NCBI GenBank assembly: GCA_033558025.1
Contig: JAUCEF010000011.1
Coordinates: forward strand, 1,798,001 to 1,862,000
Origin: Phytophthora sp. 'mugwort'
Taxonomy: Eukaryota; Oomycota; Peronosporomycetes; Peronosporales; Peronosporaceae
Length of the DNA: 64,000 nt
Reading direction: 5' to 3'
Shown here piece after piece: positions 31,273-41,310 of the stretch; position 1 is the first letter of the stretch; each line of letters begins with the position of its first letter. The notes beneath the pieces are model-generated. The model saw only the letters and a list, made by a program, of their open reading frames with translations. It was not told where the DNA came from and did not search any database. The translations under genes were made by a program, and so were the position numbers.

Positions 31273-32430
31273 CGGGGTGGCTCTGGACGCGATACAGTAG
31301 TTCAGCGACTAGTGTCCGTTGAAGGCCGCCGTCGAGCGCGGGTACGTGGAACGTAGCGAGGTTCCTACTGGAGAGCGGTGCGGATGTGGAGGCCAGGAAC
31401 AAGTACAGGGATACGGCCTTGATGTTCGGTGTGAGATTCGGGTGGCTGGACGCCGTGCTGCTCATTCTGGAGCAGGGGAGGAACGCTGATACGAACTAGA
31501 ACGGACAGACGCCGCTGTCGCTTGCTGCGGCTTTCGGCCCCCAATTGGCTCTGCGTGGACGCGAATGCGAAAGCTACAGCGCTGCTCATGACGCTGAGTC
31601 GGGCTAAGGACAGTATCTTGGACGTGATGAAAGCGCGAACCTGAAGTAACGAGAGAGATGATAACGGACGACTGTATTGATGATAGCCGCCCCACGCGGG
31701 AGAAGTGACGCCGTCGAGACCAATTGCAGATTCAGCTGCTTTCGATAACAGCAAGCGATTAGCACTATAATACGCGATGCCCAGTGGACGGGGGCAGCAG
31801 AATAACGCAATTTGTGTCGCTTGGGCCTTCGATCTGACTTCAGCTGTGCTGTAGCACCGAAGTGGTCTAACCGCGCTACTGAGATCGAGGTGGGCGAGTT
31901 TACGTCCTTCCAAGATGTCGGCGAAGACGTTCTCGGGACGCGGTTGGGTGCTTGAGCTACATGTTCAGTTCCCGGCGCGGATATATGCTGTTCCAGGAGC
32001 AGACCGTTGCTGGTTCGCCCATCGACATCCTAATGCCCAGAAGCTCTTTGATGCTGGTCATGAGCCCTACGAACTTGTTGGCCTGTGAGCACATGGCAAG
32101 AGGCTCGCTGCAAGACTTTATCTTGCAAATCCGCTCTTTTCGCCACCGAGAACTTGCCGTCCATGATCTGCAGCATTTGTACCAGGTATCGTTGGGCCTG
32201 CAATATTTGCATGAGCGGAAAATGTGCACGGAAGTGTCAAGTCTTGGGAACATGATCGCTGCCGATCATGTTCCCTACATCGACGTATTTCTTGACAATT
32301 TATTGTAGACGAAATACGCGAATGTGTCGAGTTTTCTGGCGACGAACTGTACTGCGAACTATTTGGTGAGTTAGAGAGCGTTTTGGCTACAGCTCATGGG
32401 CCGGATCATGCCTTTTCACACTCTTAGTTG
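31273..32430 (+). pseudogene. Ankyrin-repeat protein kinase relic (copy 1)
   Basis: Ankyrin repeats are visible in shifting frames: PLKAAVERGYVE and NVARFLLESGADVEARNKY (31310-31400), DAVLLILEQG then a stop and NGQTPLSLAAAFG (31450-31540), ALLMTLSRAKDSILDVMKA (31570-31640) and VLMIAAPRGRSDAVE (31675-31720). From 31880 a kinase segment follows (EIEVGEFTSFQDVGEDVL). CEHMARGSLQDFI and LYQVSLGLQYLHERK (32090-32220) correspond to the kinase hinge and E-helix. The catalytic loop is abnormal (MCTEVSSLGNMI), and sequence after it breaks up. The ankyrin-TKL kinase layout is common in oomycetes. Frameshifts and stops rule out function. Confidence 0.65.
32246..32275. repeat. 13-bp perfect hairpin in kinase relic
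   Basis: GGGAACATGATCG and its exact complement flank a CTGC loop. An outer TGTCAAG/CTTGACA pair at 32235-32241 and 32291-32297 extends the symmetry. It sits just after the degenerate catalytic loop. Confidence 0.7.
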
Positions 32431-32645
32431 TGGAGACACCCATTATGGTTTTTGAGCAATATCCAGGAGGTCATCAAGAAGACAATTAGTCGGTTTTCCA
32501 GGAGTCATCAAGTCTTGTATCTCGTGATTTTTTCTACTGCTAATTTACTTACCGCACCCGGTAGTGCATTGAGACGTGGGAGAGCGGTGGTCCCATTTAC
32601 TCAAGAGTCGGCTGGAGGTGTTCGTATCTGCTATTACTGGTAGTA

Positions 32646-32936
32646 TCATGCTGCGTCATCCGCCGAGAAGGAAAATGCCATGATGGTTTCTCCATCAAGA
32701 GTTTTGTAATCAAGGCTACTGAAGCTCAACACCAAATTGTTCAACAAGCGCATGATGACCTTCGGGTTTCCCGGGTATTGAAGCACGTCCTGATGGTTTA
32801 TCTCGTGGTATGAGCTGGAAATGGCGTTGTGATTGCTCAAGGAGTATCGCGGGCCAAGGATCTCACTTCGGGTGTCGTTGTAAATAGAATGCTGCACATT
32901 GGCGACGATGACAACAACAATGAGAGCAATCTTCAT
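32646..32936 (-). CDS. Candidate small secreted protein
   Basis: A 96-residue ORF starts at the second in-frame ATG with MKIALIVVVIVANVQHSIY, a plausible signal peptide. The mature part (about 77 residues) has no cysteine and no RXLR-EER motif. It contains an aromatic/Ser-rich middle (SSSYHEINHQDVLQYPG) and no recognised domain. It lies between two kinase relics on the opposite strand and could equally be a chance ORF. The signal-like N-terminus is the only positive evidence. Confidence 0.25.
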   Translation of the reverse strand: MKIALIVVVIVANVQHSIYNDTRSEILGPRYSLSNHNAISSSYHEINHQDVLQYPGNPKVIMRLLNNLVLSFSSLDYKTLDGETIMAFSFSADDAA

Positions 32937-32980
32937 TGCATATTTCAGCACGAGTTAGGTTAGCTTGTTTGAGTTGAAGT

Positions 32981-33510
32981 GACGAAGCTCTTAGGTGGTT
33001 GCCACGTTGGGAGCCCACCTTCGCGTGCGAAGCAGTCACGAACGGTTCCTTGGAGAAGAATTTGCTGCATCACCCGGATAAGTTTTGGCAGAAATTGTAT
33101 GAAGCAGCGCTACCGTCTTACCCCGTATCAGACGACTGCCGGGTAGGGGCATATAGCGAATATCTCCATGCACGTGGAATTCTCGCTGAGATCTCAAGTG
33201 TTAACATTATGGTACCAGAAAACGAAACTCACGGATTTTGGTCAAACTGCCTTGGCAAGTGCAAATAACCGAGGTCTGGAGCAGCCAATTGGGTTGCGCC
33301 GGGATATCTAGATGATGCCCTAATATGATATTACCCACTGGGACTGTATATCGTCCAGGAGGTCAGCGGGAAACTCCCATGGGGAACTGCATGCTCAACC
33401 TTGTTGTGAAAAAATGTGACGAAGGGTAAACTAGCTCAAGCATTTGTCTAACCATTGATGAACGTCGTCGGTGAGATCTACTGCAAATCACTGGACTGCT
33501 GAGGACGTTG
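32981..33510 (+). pseudogene. Protein kinase relic (copy 2)
   Basis: GGCHVGSPP then a frameshift to ACEAVTNGSLEKNLLHHPDKFWQKLYEAAL aligns with the hinge and E-helix of the oomycete ankyrin-kinase family. EYLHARGILAEISSVNIMV follows as the catalytic loop. After a break, NWVAPGYLDD and EVSGKLPWGT correspond to the APE-equivalent and C-lobe motifs. Stops at about 33310 and 33405 kill the frame. It overlaps the same domain region as copy 1, so it is a separate paralog and not its continuation. Confidence 0.6.
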
Positions 33511-34038
33511 AGATGCCCAGATCTTAAATAGTTGAAACTCGATACATCTTAAAATGAAAATGAGTGTGTCGTGCTTGGCCATCAAGTCGTGTTACCTCAT
33601 TCCCCAGAGCTATTTTTTCCTTCTTGCGCACAGTGTAGATACAGTATAGACTTTCAACTGCGTATTAGCCGTATGTTTTATTTCAGGTGTCGGGAAGAGG
33701 ACCCAAAAGAGGAAGCAGTATGGTACGCCATCACCGGAAGGATCATTTTCTACTTACAATACAGCGACGATGTAATCATTCAAGACCATTTTCCTCTTAG
33801 CTGCTGCGGCCGCATCGAGTACATGTACAAGCGTGCGCCAGCTTACCCATGGTGGGCAGGCAGAGAGAATCAACTTGGAGACTACTAAGGATACTAGGAA
33901 GATAGACACGCACAACTCATTTCATGCTTCAAAAGTAATACTGGTATTTTGTACAGCCAAACAAATTTTTATTTCAGGAGTAGACTTATCCAAAGCCTAC
34001 AGGTCGGCATCGCACAGCTTGGGACTGTATTTCGTCAA
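33511..34038. other. Unassigned DNA
   Basis: A 105-codon plus ORF at 33571-33888 has no recognised motif. The rest is the 3' flank of the effector on the opposite strand. Confidence 0.3.
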
Positions 34039-34506
34039 CTAGTACTCCTTGGCGAGGCAGAATTTCTTCTTGCGGTTTTCGAAGTAACTGCAGTGCTTGT
34101 TGTAGTACTTGACGTAGCCCTTGTAGACGGAGCGTTTGACAGGCTTCAACGAATCTTTTGTCAGTCCTAGTTCGCTGCGAACATCCTTTGGAGTCATTTC
34201 GTTCTCGAACCACCAATAGTACCGAGGCTTGTTCGATATCTGGATCAGTGAGAACCTCTCCTCTTTTAGGTTATCATCCTCGGAGTCGGTGTCTTCACTA
34301 TCGTCCTCCGTATCTTGGTTAGTTCTCAGGAAACGCATCTCGTTGTCACCCGCGCCAGTGTCAATCAGCTCGCGATCCGATAGCACCTTGTCGTCTGAAC
34401 TCACCTCTGCCGTGGATGTCTTCTTGGAGTCCGAAGCGGGTACAAGAGCATCGCTACATGCCGCCAGGCCAGTCAAAGCCACTGCTAAGAAGAGGGAAAG
34501 ACGCAT
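34039..34506 (-). CDS. RXLR-EER secreted effector (copy 2)
   Basis: An intact 155-residue protein. Residues 1-20 form a signal peptide ([17 protein letters not shown]...). RFLR is at 58-61, followed by a long Asp/Glu-rich run, with EER at 82-84. The C-terminal domain, 85-155, has a WY-like pattern: WWF at 98-100, TPKD, LGLT and YKGYVKYY at 128-135, ending in a Lys-rich tail. The domain resembles that of the effector at 230-604 (aromatic pair, x4, TPK, LG[FL]T, Y-x-GY), so the two are probable distant paralogs. The N-terminal acidic linker is much longer here. RXLR proteins enter plant cells; the target is unknown. The ATG fits the family layout. Confidence 0.88.
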   Translation of the reverse strand: MRLSLFLAVALTGLAACSDALVPASDSKKTSTAEVSSDDKVLSDRELIDTGAGDNEMRFLRTNQDTEDDSEDTDSEDDNLKEERFSLIQISNKPRYYWWFENEMTPKDVRSELGLTKDSLKPVKRSVYKGYVKYYNKHCSYFENRKKKFCLAKEY

Positions 34507-34544
34507 TTTTCACCTTCGGTAGAGGGGAGCAACAAGTAGGGGGC

Positions 34545-34555
34545 GGAATATGAGC
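34545..34555 (-). promoter_or_regulatory. Inr-like element for effector 2
   Basis: On the minus strand GCTCATATTCC matches the oomycete GCTCATTYY initiator at all but one position, 38 nt before the ATG. The downstream FPR half is not conserved. Confidence 0.35.
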
Positions 34556-35551
34556 ACAAGTTGGTGAATTCGGAAATGCCAGAAAATGGCGGGCGTGATC
34601 CGAAGAGCCATGACCACAGGTAGTTCGGCCTTGGACTGAGCCAGTTCGGGTGCCAATCTCAAGCACAGCATAGAGAATCGATGTCAAGAAATTCTTGAAG
34701 AACTCGATTCCGCTTTGAGAATGAAATGTACCAAACCCGCTCTGTTCAACCGGTTGATAAGCTTAGTAAGCTGATGTTCCGATTCATGAGAAGGGGTGTG
34801 TGGGTGGGGGGAGGTGAAAGTCACATAAAACAACCAAAGGAGGGAAGGTTGCGAGCGCGCGAAGAAATCCCGCGCGGGTTCCAGTGAAGTAGGGCCGGTC
34901 GGTTGCGGAGGCGGGCGCAGCGCCGAGCTTTCCAGCGAGCCGAGCACTATAGCAGGCCGAACTCAGAATATTTTCCTCGCAGGAACGCAGCGACTGTTTT
35001 GCGAAGCAAAGCCCAAGATCGCGATGACATCGGTTCTTGGGAGGCTAGGGGTAAAGGGAGATGGGAAACCTCACTAATTTTATACCAAATCTGACGTGGG
35101 GCTTGAGTCGGTGCAACCGGTTTGGTTCAAACTTGGAGAGATGTATTGCATTGTACAGGCTGTGCAATGAATCATCGAGCAGTTGAGCTGATAAAGTTTG
35201 CAGCATATGCGAAACTAAAACAGCTGACAGGAAACATTTTCCGGAAGATGTCTGGCTGTTCTACCGATAGACAGCAAATCTATTTGGTGTGTCGTACGTA
35301 AGTAGCTTTTTGCCCACGATTGGATTACAGTTTTGGACGGACAGACACTAAGTTGCGACACACGAGGTTATATATAAAAATCCGGTATACAAATAATCAC
35401 GATCGAGCGTAGCAGTAACCTACTGCCAGTAGGTACAGATGACGTACAATTTATGGCACGTGTTCCGTGCAATCATCCAGCAAATTCGAAATGGGCACAC
35501 CAAAACCCACTTGTACCTTCCAATACCATCTGATCGAATGACTGAGCACCT
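34556..35551. other. Effector 2 upstream region and unassigned DNA
   Basis: No gene is recognised. GC-rich stretches at 34850-34930 alternate with AT-rich DNA. A 67-codon minus ORF at 35420-35623 extends into the minisatellite and has no known motif. Confidence 0.3.
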
Positions 35552-35593
35552 AAACCATCTAGATCCCATCTGAAACCATCTGAGTTGTTGGAT
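35552..35593. repeat. 21-bp minisatellite, two units
   Basis: Two 21-base units begin AAACCATCT; the first reads AAACCATCTAGATCCCATCT plus G. The unit matches the array at 39071-39133 in the same orientation. Confidence 0.65.
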
Positions 35594-35769
35594 CATCATT
35601 TGCTTTGTCCACTCACAACACAACGCTCTAACTCTTAGCTATATAGCTACCCACCCGATGAAAATGTTAACTACCGTTGTTTGATCGGGCATCACTATAG
35701 CTATAATTTTAGCTAATGGGGGGGGGGGTTCAGTCGCTATGAAGGGCCACAATAGCGACGCAAAGCTAT

Positions 35770-36510
35770 ATTGGCTTTGCTCATTCACAGGAAAAAGCAA
35801 CACCCCGAGGCAAGGCTTGGTCGGATACAGAAGATAGAGCCTGCCGAACCGAAATCTGCGTGCAAAATCCAGAGATCCCCTGATGTACTGGCTTCTAATA
35901 CGACCGTGGGCTTCTTTTCACGACCTTTAAATTTACCAGCAAAAGCCCAGGGACACAGTGCCCACTCCCACTTCATGCAACCAATCGACCCTAACATTCC
36001 CGGAAACCGCCGCTTGTTGTTATGCTCAGGAGAGCCGAAATATCTTGATCAGTAGGGAATCGCAAGTAACTAGGCCCAAAGAGTTCAACAATTGCACGAC
36101 AGAATTTATACAGTAACTCAAAAGCGGTTTCACTAATAGAACAAACTTCGTCCATTTCATCTCCAGCCGTGGCATTAGCCAGCATACGATAGGCAGCAGT
36201 AATTTCGAACAAGCTGCTGATTCCCGTTTTACCAGCGGCATCACTTCTTTAACAGAAGTACGGGTAGTTTGCAACCAAAGCATCATGAACTCTTTAAGAA
36301 GAGTACCTCGAATAAGCTGCGCGTTGGCCGATGTGAAGTCTCTCTCAAGATTGGGTGCTTTACCCGGCTCCGAACCACCATGCTTTCGTTTTTTCTTGGC
36401 GCGAGGAGCGACAAGCAAACAGGCTATGTAAACTTCCGCTTCATCGTCAAGCAGCTCGCGAAGAAGACGACTTCGCCACATAGCGACAATTCGGTGAATG
36501 GCGGCACTGG
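35770..36510 (-). pseudogene. PIF/Harbinger transposase relic
   Basis: The minus strand gives an N-terminal region RKHGGSEPGKAPNLERDF (about 36330-36390), typical of oomycete Harbinger proteins. LRFPTDQDISALL follows (about 36030-36070). After a frameshift, MLGSIGCMKWEWALCPWAFAG and KGREKKPTVVLEA (35860-35997) carry the family's GSIDC-like catalytic block. The catalytic Asp in GSIDC reads Gly here (GSIGC). Frameshifts confirm that it is dead. I saw no terminal inverted repeats. Confidence 0.8.
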
Positions 36511-36714
36511 ATATCTAAAGCTATATTAAGTCCCGCCAATCAGCACGCGAGTTGTTTATAGCTGTGGCGACTGACCGGTGGAGATGCTCTTAAGTAATGC
36601 GTATACCCGGATGTCGTTTTCGTCAGTGCAGCGGGCAAAGCAGTTGCGGTCCATTTGCACAGCCATAAACAATAGGCCACGTCATCAGCATTGAGCAAGT
36701 TGAAGTGCTATGCA

Positions 36715-37200
36715 TTATACGGCCATGGTAAGGTACCGGTACCTTATGTATTGCGATTTGTATGGGTTTACTAGGCCAGGCGAAAACGCTCCAGTGAAGA
36801 TCTCGAACGCCAGAAGCACGTAAATGCCGCAGTTACAGCTGTCAGATTGTTTGTCGAGGTCCGTTGGGAAGCGCTCGACATGATAACGCTTGTCACCACG
36901 GTCTGGAAGAAAGGGGATCATCGACATAGCGGCTGAGCGCGTATCCACCCCGTAGTTAACTCCATAAGGTCATCATAGTATAGCGTTTTGGAGGCGAGGT
37001 CGATCATGATTGAGCAGCAATGGTTGTCGTTGCAATTAACTGCAAACAGAACCTTCTCGTCAGACGGTCCATAGAAAAAGGTGGGCAGAGACTCCCTGTT
37101 TACAGTGGCTGGTTGGTTGGTGACGACACCGACAGCATGTGGACTCGCAACAATAACGTCAGGCCTCGGTCCAAAGAGCTTTATTATTATTGCAGTCACA
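36715..37200 (-). pseudogene. Ulp1/C48-type cysteine protease domain
   Basis: VLFAVNCNDNHCCSIMIDLASKTLYYDDLM (about 36960-37055) holds the family's His-containing strand, with H-C in place of the usual H-W, and the Asp strand. PTDLDKQSDSCNCGIYVLLAFE (about 36790-36860) holds the Q-x-D-S-x-N-C-G oxyanion and nucleophile motif. All catalytic residues are recognisable, but the two parts lie in different frames. Ulp1 proteases remove SUMO-like tags; inside a transposon the role is unknown. Confidence 0.7.
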
Positions 37201-37959
37201 GCACTTTTGCAGCGAGATCAAGAACTTCCATCTATGGGTTACACAGCACTGATGGAGTTAGTCAGAGTAACACTTAGACCAACATATTTTACATACCTTT
37301 CCAGATAACACTCGAAGTGGGCAGAGCTCCGTTCTCATGTGGATCCTCTTCCATTTGAAGTGTGGTGTCGTCTTAGGTATAAAGTCGACTGTGCCGGTCC
37401 ATTTCAACGCACGATCGATTTGTTTCACAGTTGCCATAGCACGATGGTAGGTTTTCATAATTCAGAGGAAGTGGTGATGTCTCCGACCTCCTGAATATCG
37501 ACAGCAATATCTCGCTCTGCGAGACCTGCAGTCTTCTTTTGAAGAGCCGTAACCTTTGTATCGCATCTTTTCAGAATATCTCTTGAGAACACCCGAACCA
37601 CCTCGTCAGCCCGTACGGGTGGCTTTGTAGCTGGTACCTTTGCGATGTGTCGTGCTAGAGGGGACTTGGGCTTCTTAGCGAACACAAACAGCCTGAATTT
37701 CTTGACGTTAATGGAGCGCTCATGTACGTATCGTCATTAGACAGAAGTTCTGCGCTAGATGCGACATCAATTGTTGGCTGTGCATCCTCTTGTGCCATTG
37801 CCATTTCCAAGTTCTTCTTAGCCTTACAGCTTTAGGTTTTACTTTAGGGCGGCCGTGAGCGTGGGAGGGAATCAATGTCAAATTGTCATTGGCCCTATAG
37901 GTTAAGGCATAAGATCACGCTGGTGCGCGTCGGGGCCGACCAGCTCCGCCTCTTCATCG

Positions 37960-38070
37960 CCCAACTGAGACGGGTGGTGTCCACCTGAGATGGGATGGTG
38001 CCCAACTGAGATGGGATAATGCCCAAGTGAGATGGGATAACGCCCAACTGAGTTGGGATGGTACCCAACT
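37960..38070. repeat. 21-bp minisatellite, about five units
   Basis: Units such as CCCAACTGAGATGGGATAAT plus G repeat about 5.3 times with 1-4 differences each. It lies between the SWIM and Ulp1 parts of the MULE. Confidence 0.8.
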
Positions 38071-38484
38071 CTGAATTATCGGTTGGTTCGGTTGATGGCG
38101 TCACTGTTTCAGCTGCCAGAGTTGGTGCTTCGGGGGTAGAATTTTCACAGGCCGATATTGTGTATTCATCGTCTCTATCTTGTCGTGTAAATCGCGAGGC
38201 CAATACATCGCTTACACTACGCTTGAACAGCCTCGCCACTTCTTAAGAGCATGAAGTGCAGCACGGCATTGAGGTATCCACATAGTGCTCATCGTCTCGC
38301 TGATGTAATTGGCAACTGCACGAGCTCATGGTAGTTACTCTTCGAGTCCCATGGTTGATTTTTATCCAGAATCACTTTGGCTACAGCAAATGCAACACCA
38401 GGAATTTCGTCCAGATGTGAGACGAACGAAGCGAAGCGGGCAGTCATCGCGAGGAGAGTAATGTTGGAATTATGAGTTCCTTAT

Positions 38485-38754
38485 TCAAGCCTTGCGAATA
38501 TAAAACACGTGACGACAGGGTAGCAGGCGTGTCGTCATGAACAAGCACGAGTACTTCCAGACGCGCTTATCCATGGAGTACTCAGCATTCGGCTCATCTA
38601 GAGCATCATCACCGGTTCTCTCGTTCTTGATCAAGTAAAACCCGGGAACCACACAGTGGAAAGTGTACTTTGCGCGACCGCTTACAACAAAATAGTACCA
38701 CTGAAAAATAAGCTCACATGCATGCTCGCTTACCAGGTTCGCCACGAGTGACAT
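38485..38754 (-). pseudogene. SWIM zinc-finger part of MULE
   Basis: The stretch KRVWKYSCLFMTTRLLPCRHVFYIR has the C-x(n)-C-x-H core of a SWIM finger. The usual first Cys pair is reduced to one Cys. SWIM fingers follow MULE transposase cores in FAR1/ZSWIM-type proteins. Confidence 0.6.
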
Positions 38755-39070
38755 CTCCTGATCTTACTTCACATTGTGGGCGACTGATATTTTGTGCACT
38801 TTTGTCACAAACCTGCGCTCTTCTCGACTCTGGTAACACATAATGGAGGTGACACACCTATCAACACCCATTGTGGCCGTCATGGTGTCTTTCAGTTGCT
38901 TCCAAGACGACTCTAGTCGATTGTTCGTATTGTTGCCCAATGTAACAGCATTTCGCGCTCATACGAACACCACATTGGCTTACAGTTACAGTTATCCCAG
39001 TTTTTACGTAGGTAGACTTTAGATGGATGCAAATCGATAGTAGAAGGCATACGAGCAGTGTATGCATCAG

Positions 39071-39133
39071 AAACCATCTCGCGCCCATCTGAAACCATCT
39101 CACGCCCATATGGAACCATTTCATGCCCATCTG
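39071..39133. repeat. 21-bp minisatellite, three units
   Basis: Three contiguous 21-base units (39071, 39092, 39113), consensus AAACCATCTCNCGCCCATCTG. On the minus strand they add repeated SDGREMV-type residues in frame within the MULE transposase. Confidence 0.85.
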
Positions 39134-40176
39134 ACACAAACTCGCTCTCCATGGTGATAGCAGATCTGCCACCAATCGAAATGATGTGACCTACGTTGCT
39201 TCGATGCTTTGTGTAATCGATTTCCGTCTTTGCTCTCACCATCAAAGCCATTATGTTTCTGAACGGATTTTGGTTTGCCAGGACCACAGCCCATAGTCAC
39301 CAGATCCGATTTGCTCTCGAGGATACTTGATCACATGACATTGACAAAGCAGAATTGTAGCATCTGGGATGGATGCTTGAGAACTGACATCTTCGTAAAA
39401 TCTTTGTTAATCACCACGCACTGAAGCTTTGCATACGCCGAGTTGTTCTTCTTGAACTCGTCGATGACTGTCATCAACGTCGCCGCACGTTCATTTTGAA
39501 GAACGGAATGTTGCACGAACTGACCTTTGCCAAAGCGTCATGGACCATCAAAGAGAAAACTTTGTACTTTGATGCGTTCGTGCCGTGAGTAGGGTTCATC
39601 AAAACCACTTCAGGAAAGCGTCCAAACCTCTCGCGCATATGCTGAGTCTACAGAGTAATGCACGTTGCTATTTTCTAGGTATTACAAAATCGATAATTCG
39701 TTAGAACAGCAAATTGGCATACGAAAGCATTAGTAGTCACACCTTCTCATGTTGCCTTTCGACAAAAATTTGCCCAATGTTTCCATCCTCTTCACAGAAC
39801 TCCTTCATCCACGTCTTCAGCCGCTGGGCGCTAGATGTTGACGATAAATCTCTCTCTTTCAGGCGCCGCACCAAATTGTGAACGTCACGAATGGACATTT
39901 GCAGTCGGAGTGATCCAAAATGAACTTAAGAATGCTCTTCTTTTTGGCTCCAGCCTTTCGAAGCTTATCAGCAGTAGCGATCGCATCGCTCGGAGCGCGG
40001 TTCGGACTGCAGTGTATTCTCGGAGTTGGTTTTGATGAGAGGATGGGTATGCTTCAACTTCGTACCCGTAATACATATTGGAAATCGAGGATCATCAACA
40101 TTTCCGTTGACAACACGTACGCACGCATTGACCTGGCGGCACAAACAATGAACTACGTTAGTTTACCCAACAAGAA

Positions 40177-40277
40177 AGCCCATCTGAGCCCATCTGTGCC
40201 CTTGTGTTTCCCATATGAGCCCATCTGTGCGAATCTGTGACAATATGTGCCGTATGTGCCCAAGTGTGCCCGTCTGA
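40177..40277. repeat. About 10-bp tandem repeat
   Basis: Loose 10-base units of the type GCCCATCTGT repeat about ten times. They interrupt the FAR1-like N-terminus of the MULE. The core GCCCATCTG is shared with the 21-bp arrays. Confidence 0.65.
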
Positions 40278-41099
40278 AAGAAGACAGCATTGCCTACCTG
40301 GGCTGGACACGCAGTCGCACGACTCTCTAGCTCTGACGCTTTCCTTTTCCACGCGGTGTGAAATGCCAGAATGCGTACAGACCAGAGTCTTTTGTACAAT
40401 ACCCATTTTTTCGAAATATGTGGCGCTTTCGATCGAGGATTTATGATTTTCTTGTTCCGCTCTCCCACCTTGTTGTTGGTGCGTACGCGAAAGTTCTGCA
40501 AAGAAGACGCATCAGAAGAAGGTTAGATGGCAGCAATGTCCATAGCCAATCTTTGAACGAACAACGGGGTAACTCTCCGCTGAATAATCACTGCTGTCGG
40601 AGTGGAACGCCTCCCAAGAGTCAAACAGAGGTTTTCTGCAACGGCGGTGCCACCACCTCAACAGCAGACGTCTCACGAACCGACCCCACACCTTTGCTAT
40701 GACAGATCATGGTGTCGAAGTGAGTGGACACGTCCGACGGAGCAGGAGGGTTTGATCCCCCTGATAGAAGAGCCCAATCGTCGTCACGATCGAGCTCACT
40801 CGCACTGTCGTCGTCACCGCTGGAAGGATATTCTGGCGACGCTTCTGAGCGCTTGGTGGCAGCTCCATTCTTGATGCCGTCACCACTACACCCACACGCA
40901 GCCCGGGCTAGTCTGCTAGCCTCCTCGCGAGGGCTCGAGGCGTCTGACCCGACAAATGGTACGAAACCTAGCGGACCCCCCCATCAAGAAGTATACACTA
41001 CGATGTACGGATGCAATGCTTGAAGGCGTAGAATAGTGTATAAAAATGAAATCTTGCAAAGTCCCCTCCAGATGGGCTTCCGAACCACTGTCTATATTA

Positions 41100-41310
41100 T
41101 TCCTCTTTCAGGGTATTCCCCAGCCAGGGGTATACCGGAATAGTGGAAAAGACGGTAGTATTACCTATTTGGTTTGTACTTGTAGTCACTGTGCTTTCGC
41201 TACCAACCGTCCAGATAGCTCTTCGGCCTTTCTTAATTACCCACCGCAGCTATTCGTTCTGCCATGCTTTCGCGCATCCACGCGTCAAACCTGATGAACT
41301 TCTCAATCTA
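41100..41310 (+). repeat. Dispersed repeat, copy B
   Basis: Collinear with 2640-2850 over about 210 bases (CCAGGGGTATA, AATAGTGGAA, ACCAACCGTCC blocks). Both copies are in the same orientation. Class unknown. Confidence 0.5.

Larger units (their letters stand above)
36715..40501 (-). mobile_element. MULE carrying an Ulp1-like protease
   Basis: Minus-strand pieces run in one order. A FAR1-like N-terminus spans 40163-40501 (RTNNKVGERNKKIINPRSK, then VCTHSGISHRVEKES). A linker containing NACVRV and FPMCITGTKLKHTHPL lies at 39990-40160. The MULE core is at 38861-39516 (VIDEFKKNNSAY, CVVINKDFTKMSVLKH; then LRKNWDNC and MWCSYERE). A SWIM zinc finger is at 38485-38754, and an Ulp1/C48 peptidase at 36715-37200. 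Tandem-repeat tracts interrupt the coding at three points (40177-40277, 39071-39133, 37960-38070). Many frameshifts are present. MULEs with Ulp1-like genes are known from plants; this looks like an oomycete analogue. Confidence 0.7.

Noticed and set aside
35700..35730. G-run as a structured or regulatory element
   Set aside because: A plain homopolymer tract of the sort that is common in AT-rich intergenic DNA and prone to sequencing error.
37960..38070. CRISPR array
   Set aside because: Units are contiguous 21-mers without unique spacers, and the genome is eukaryotic.
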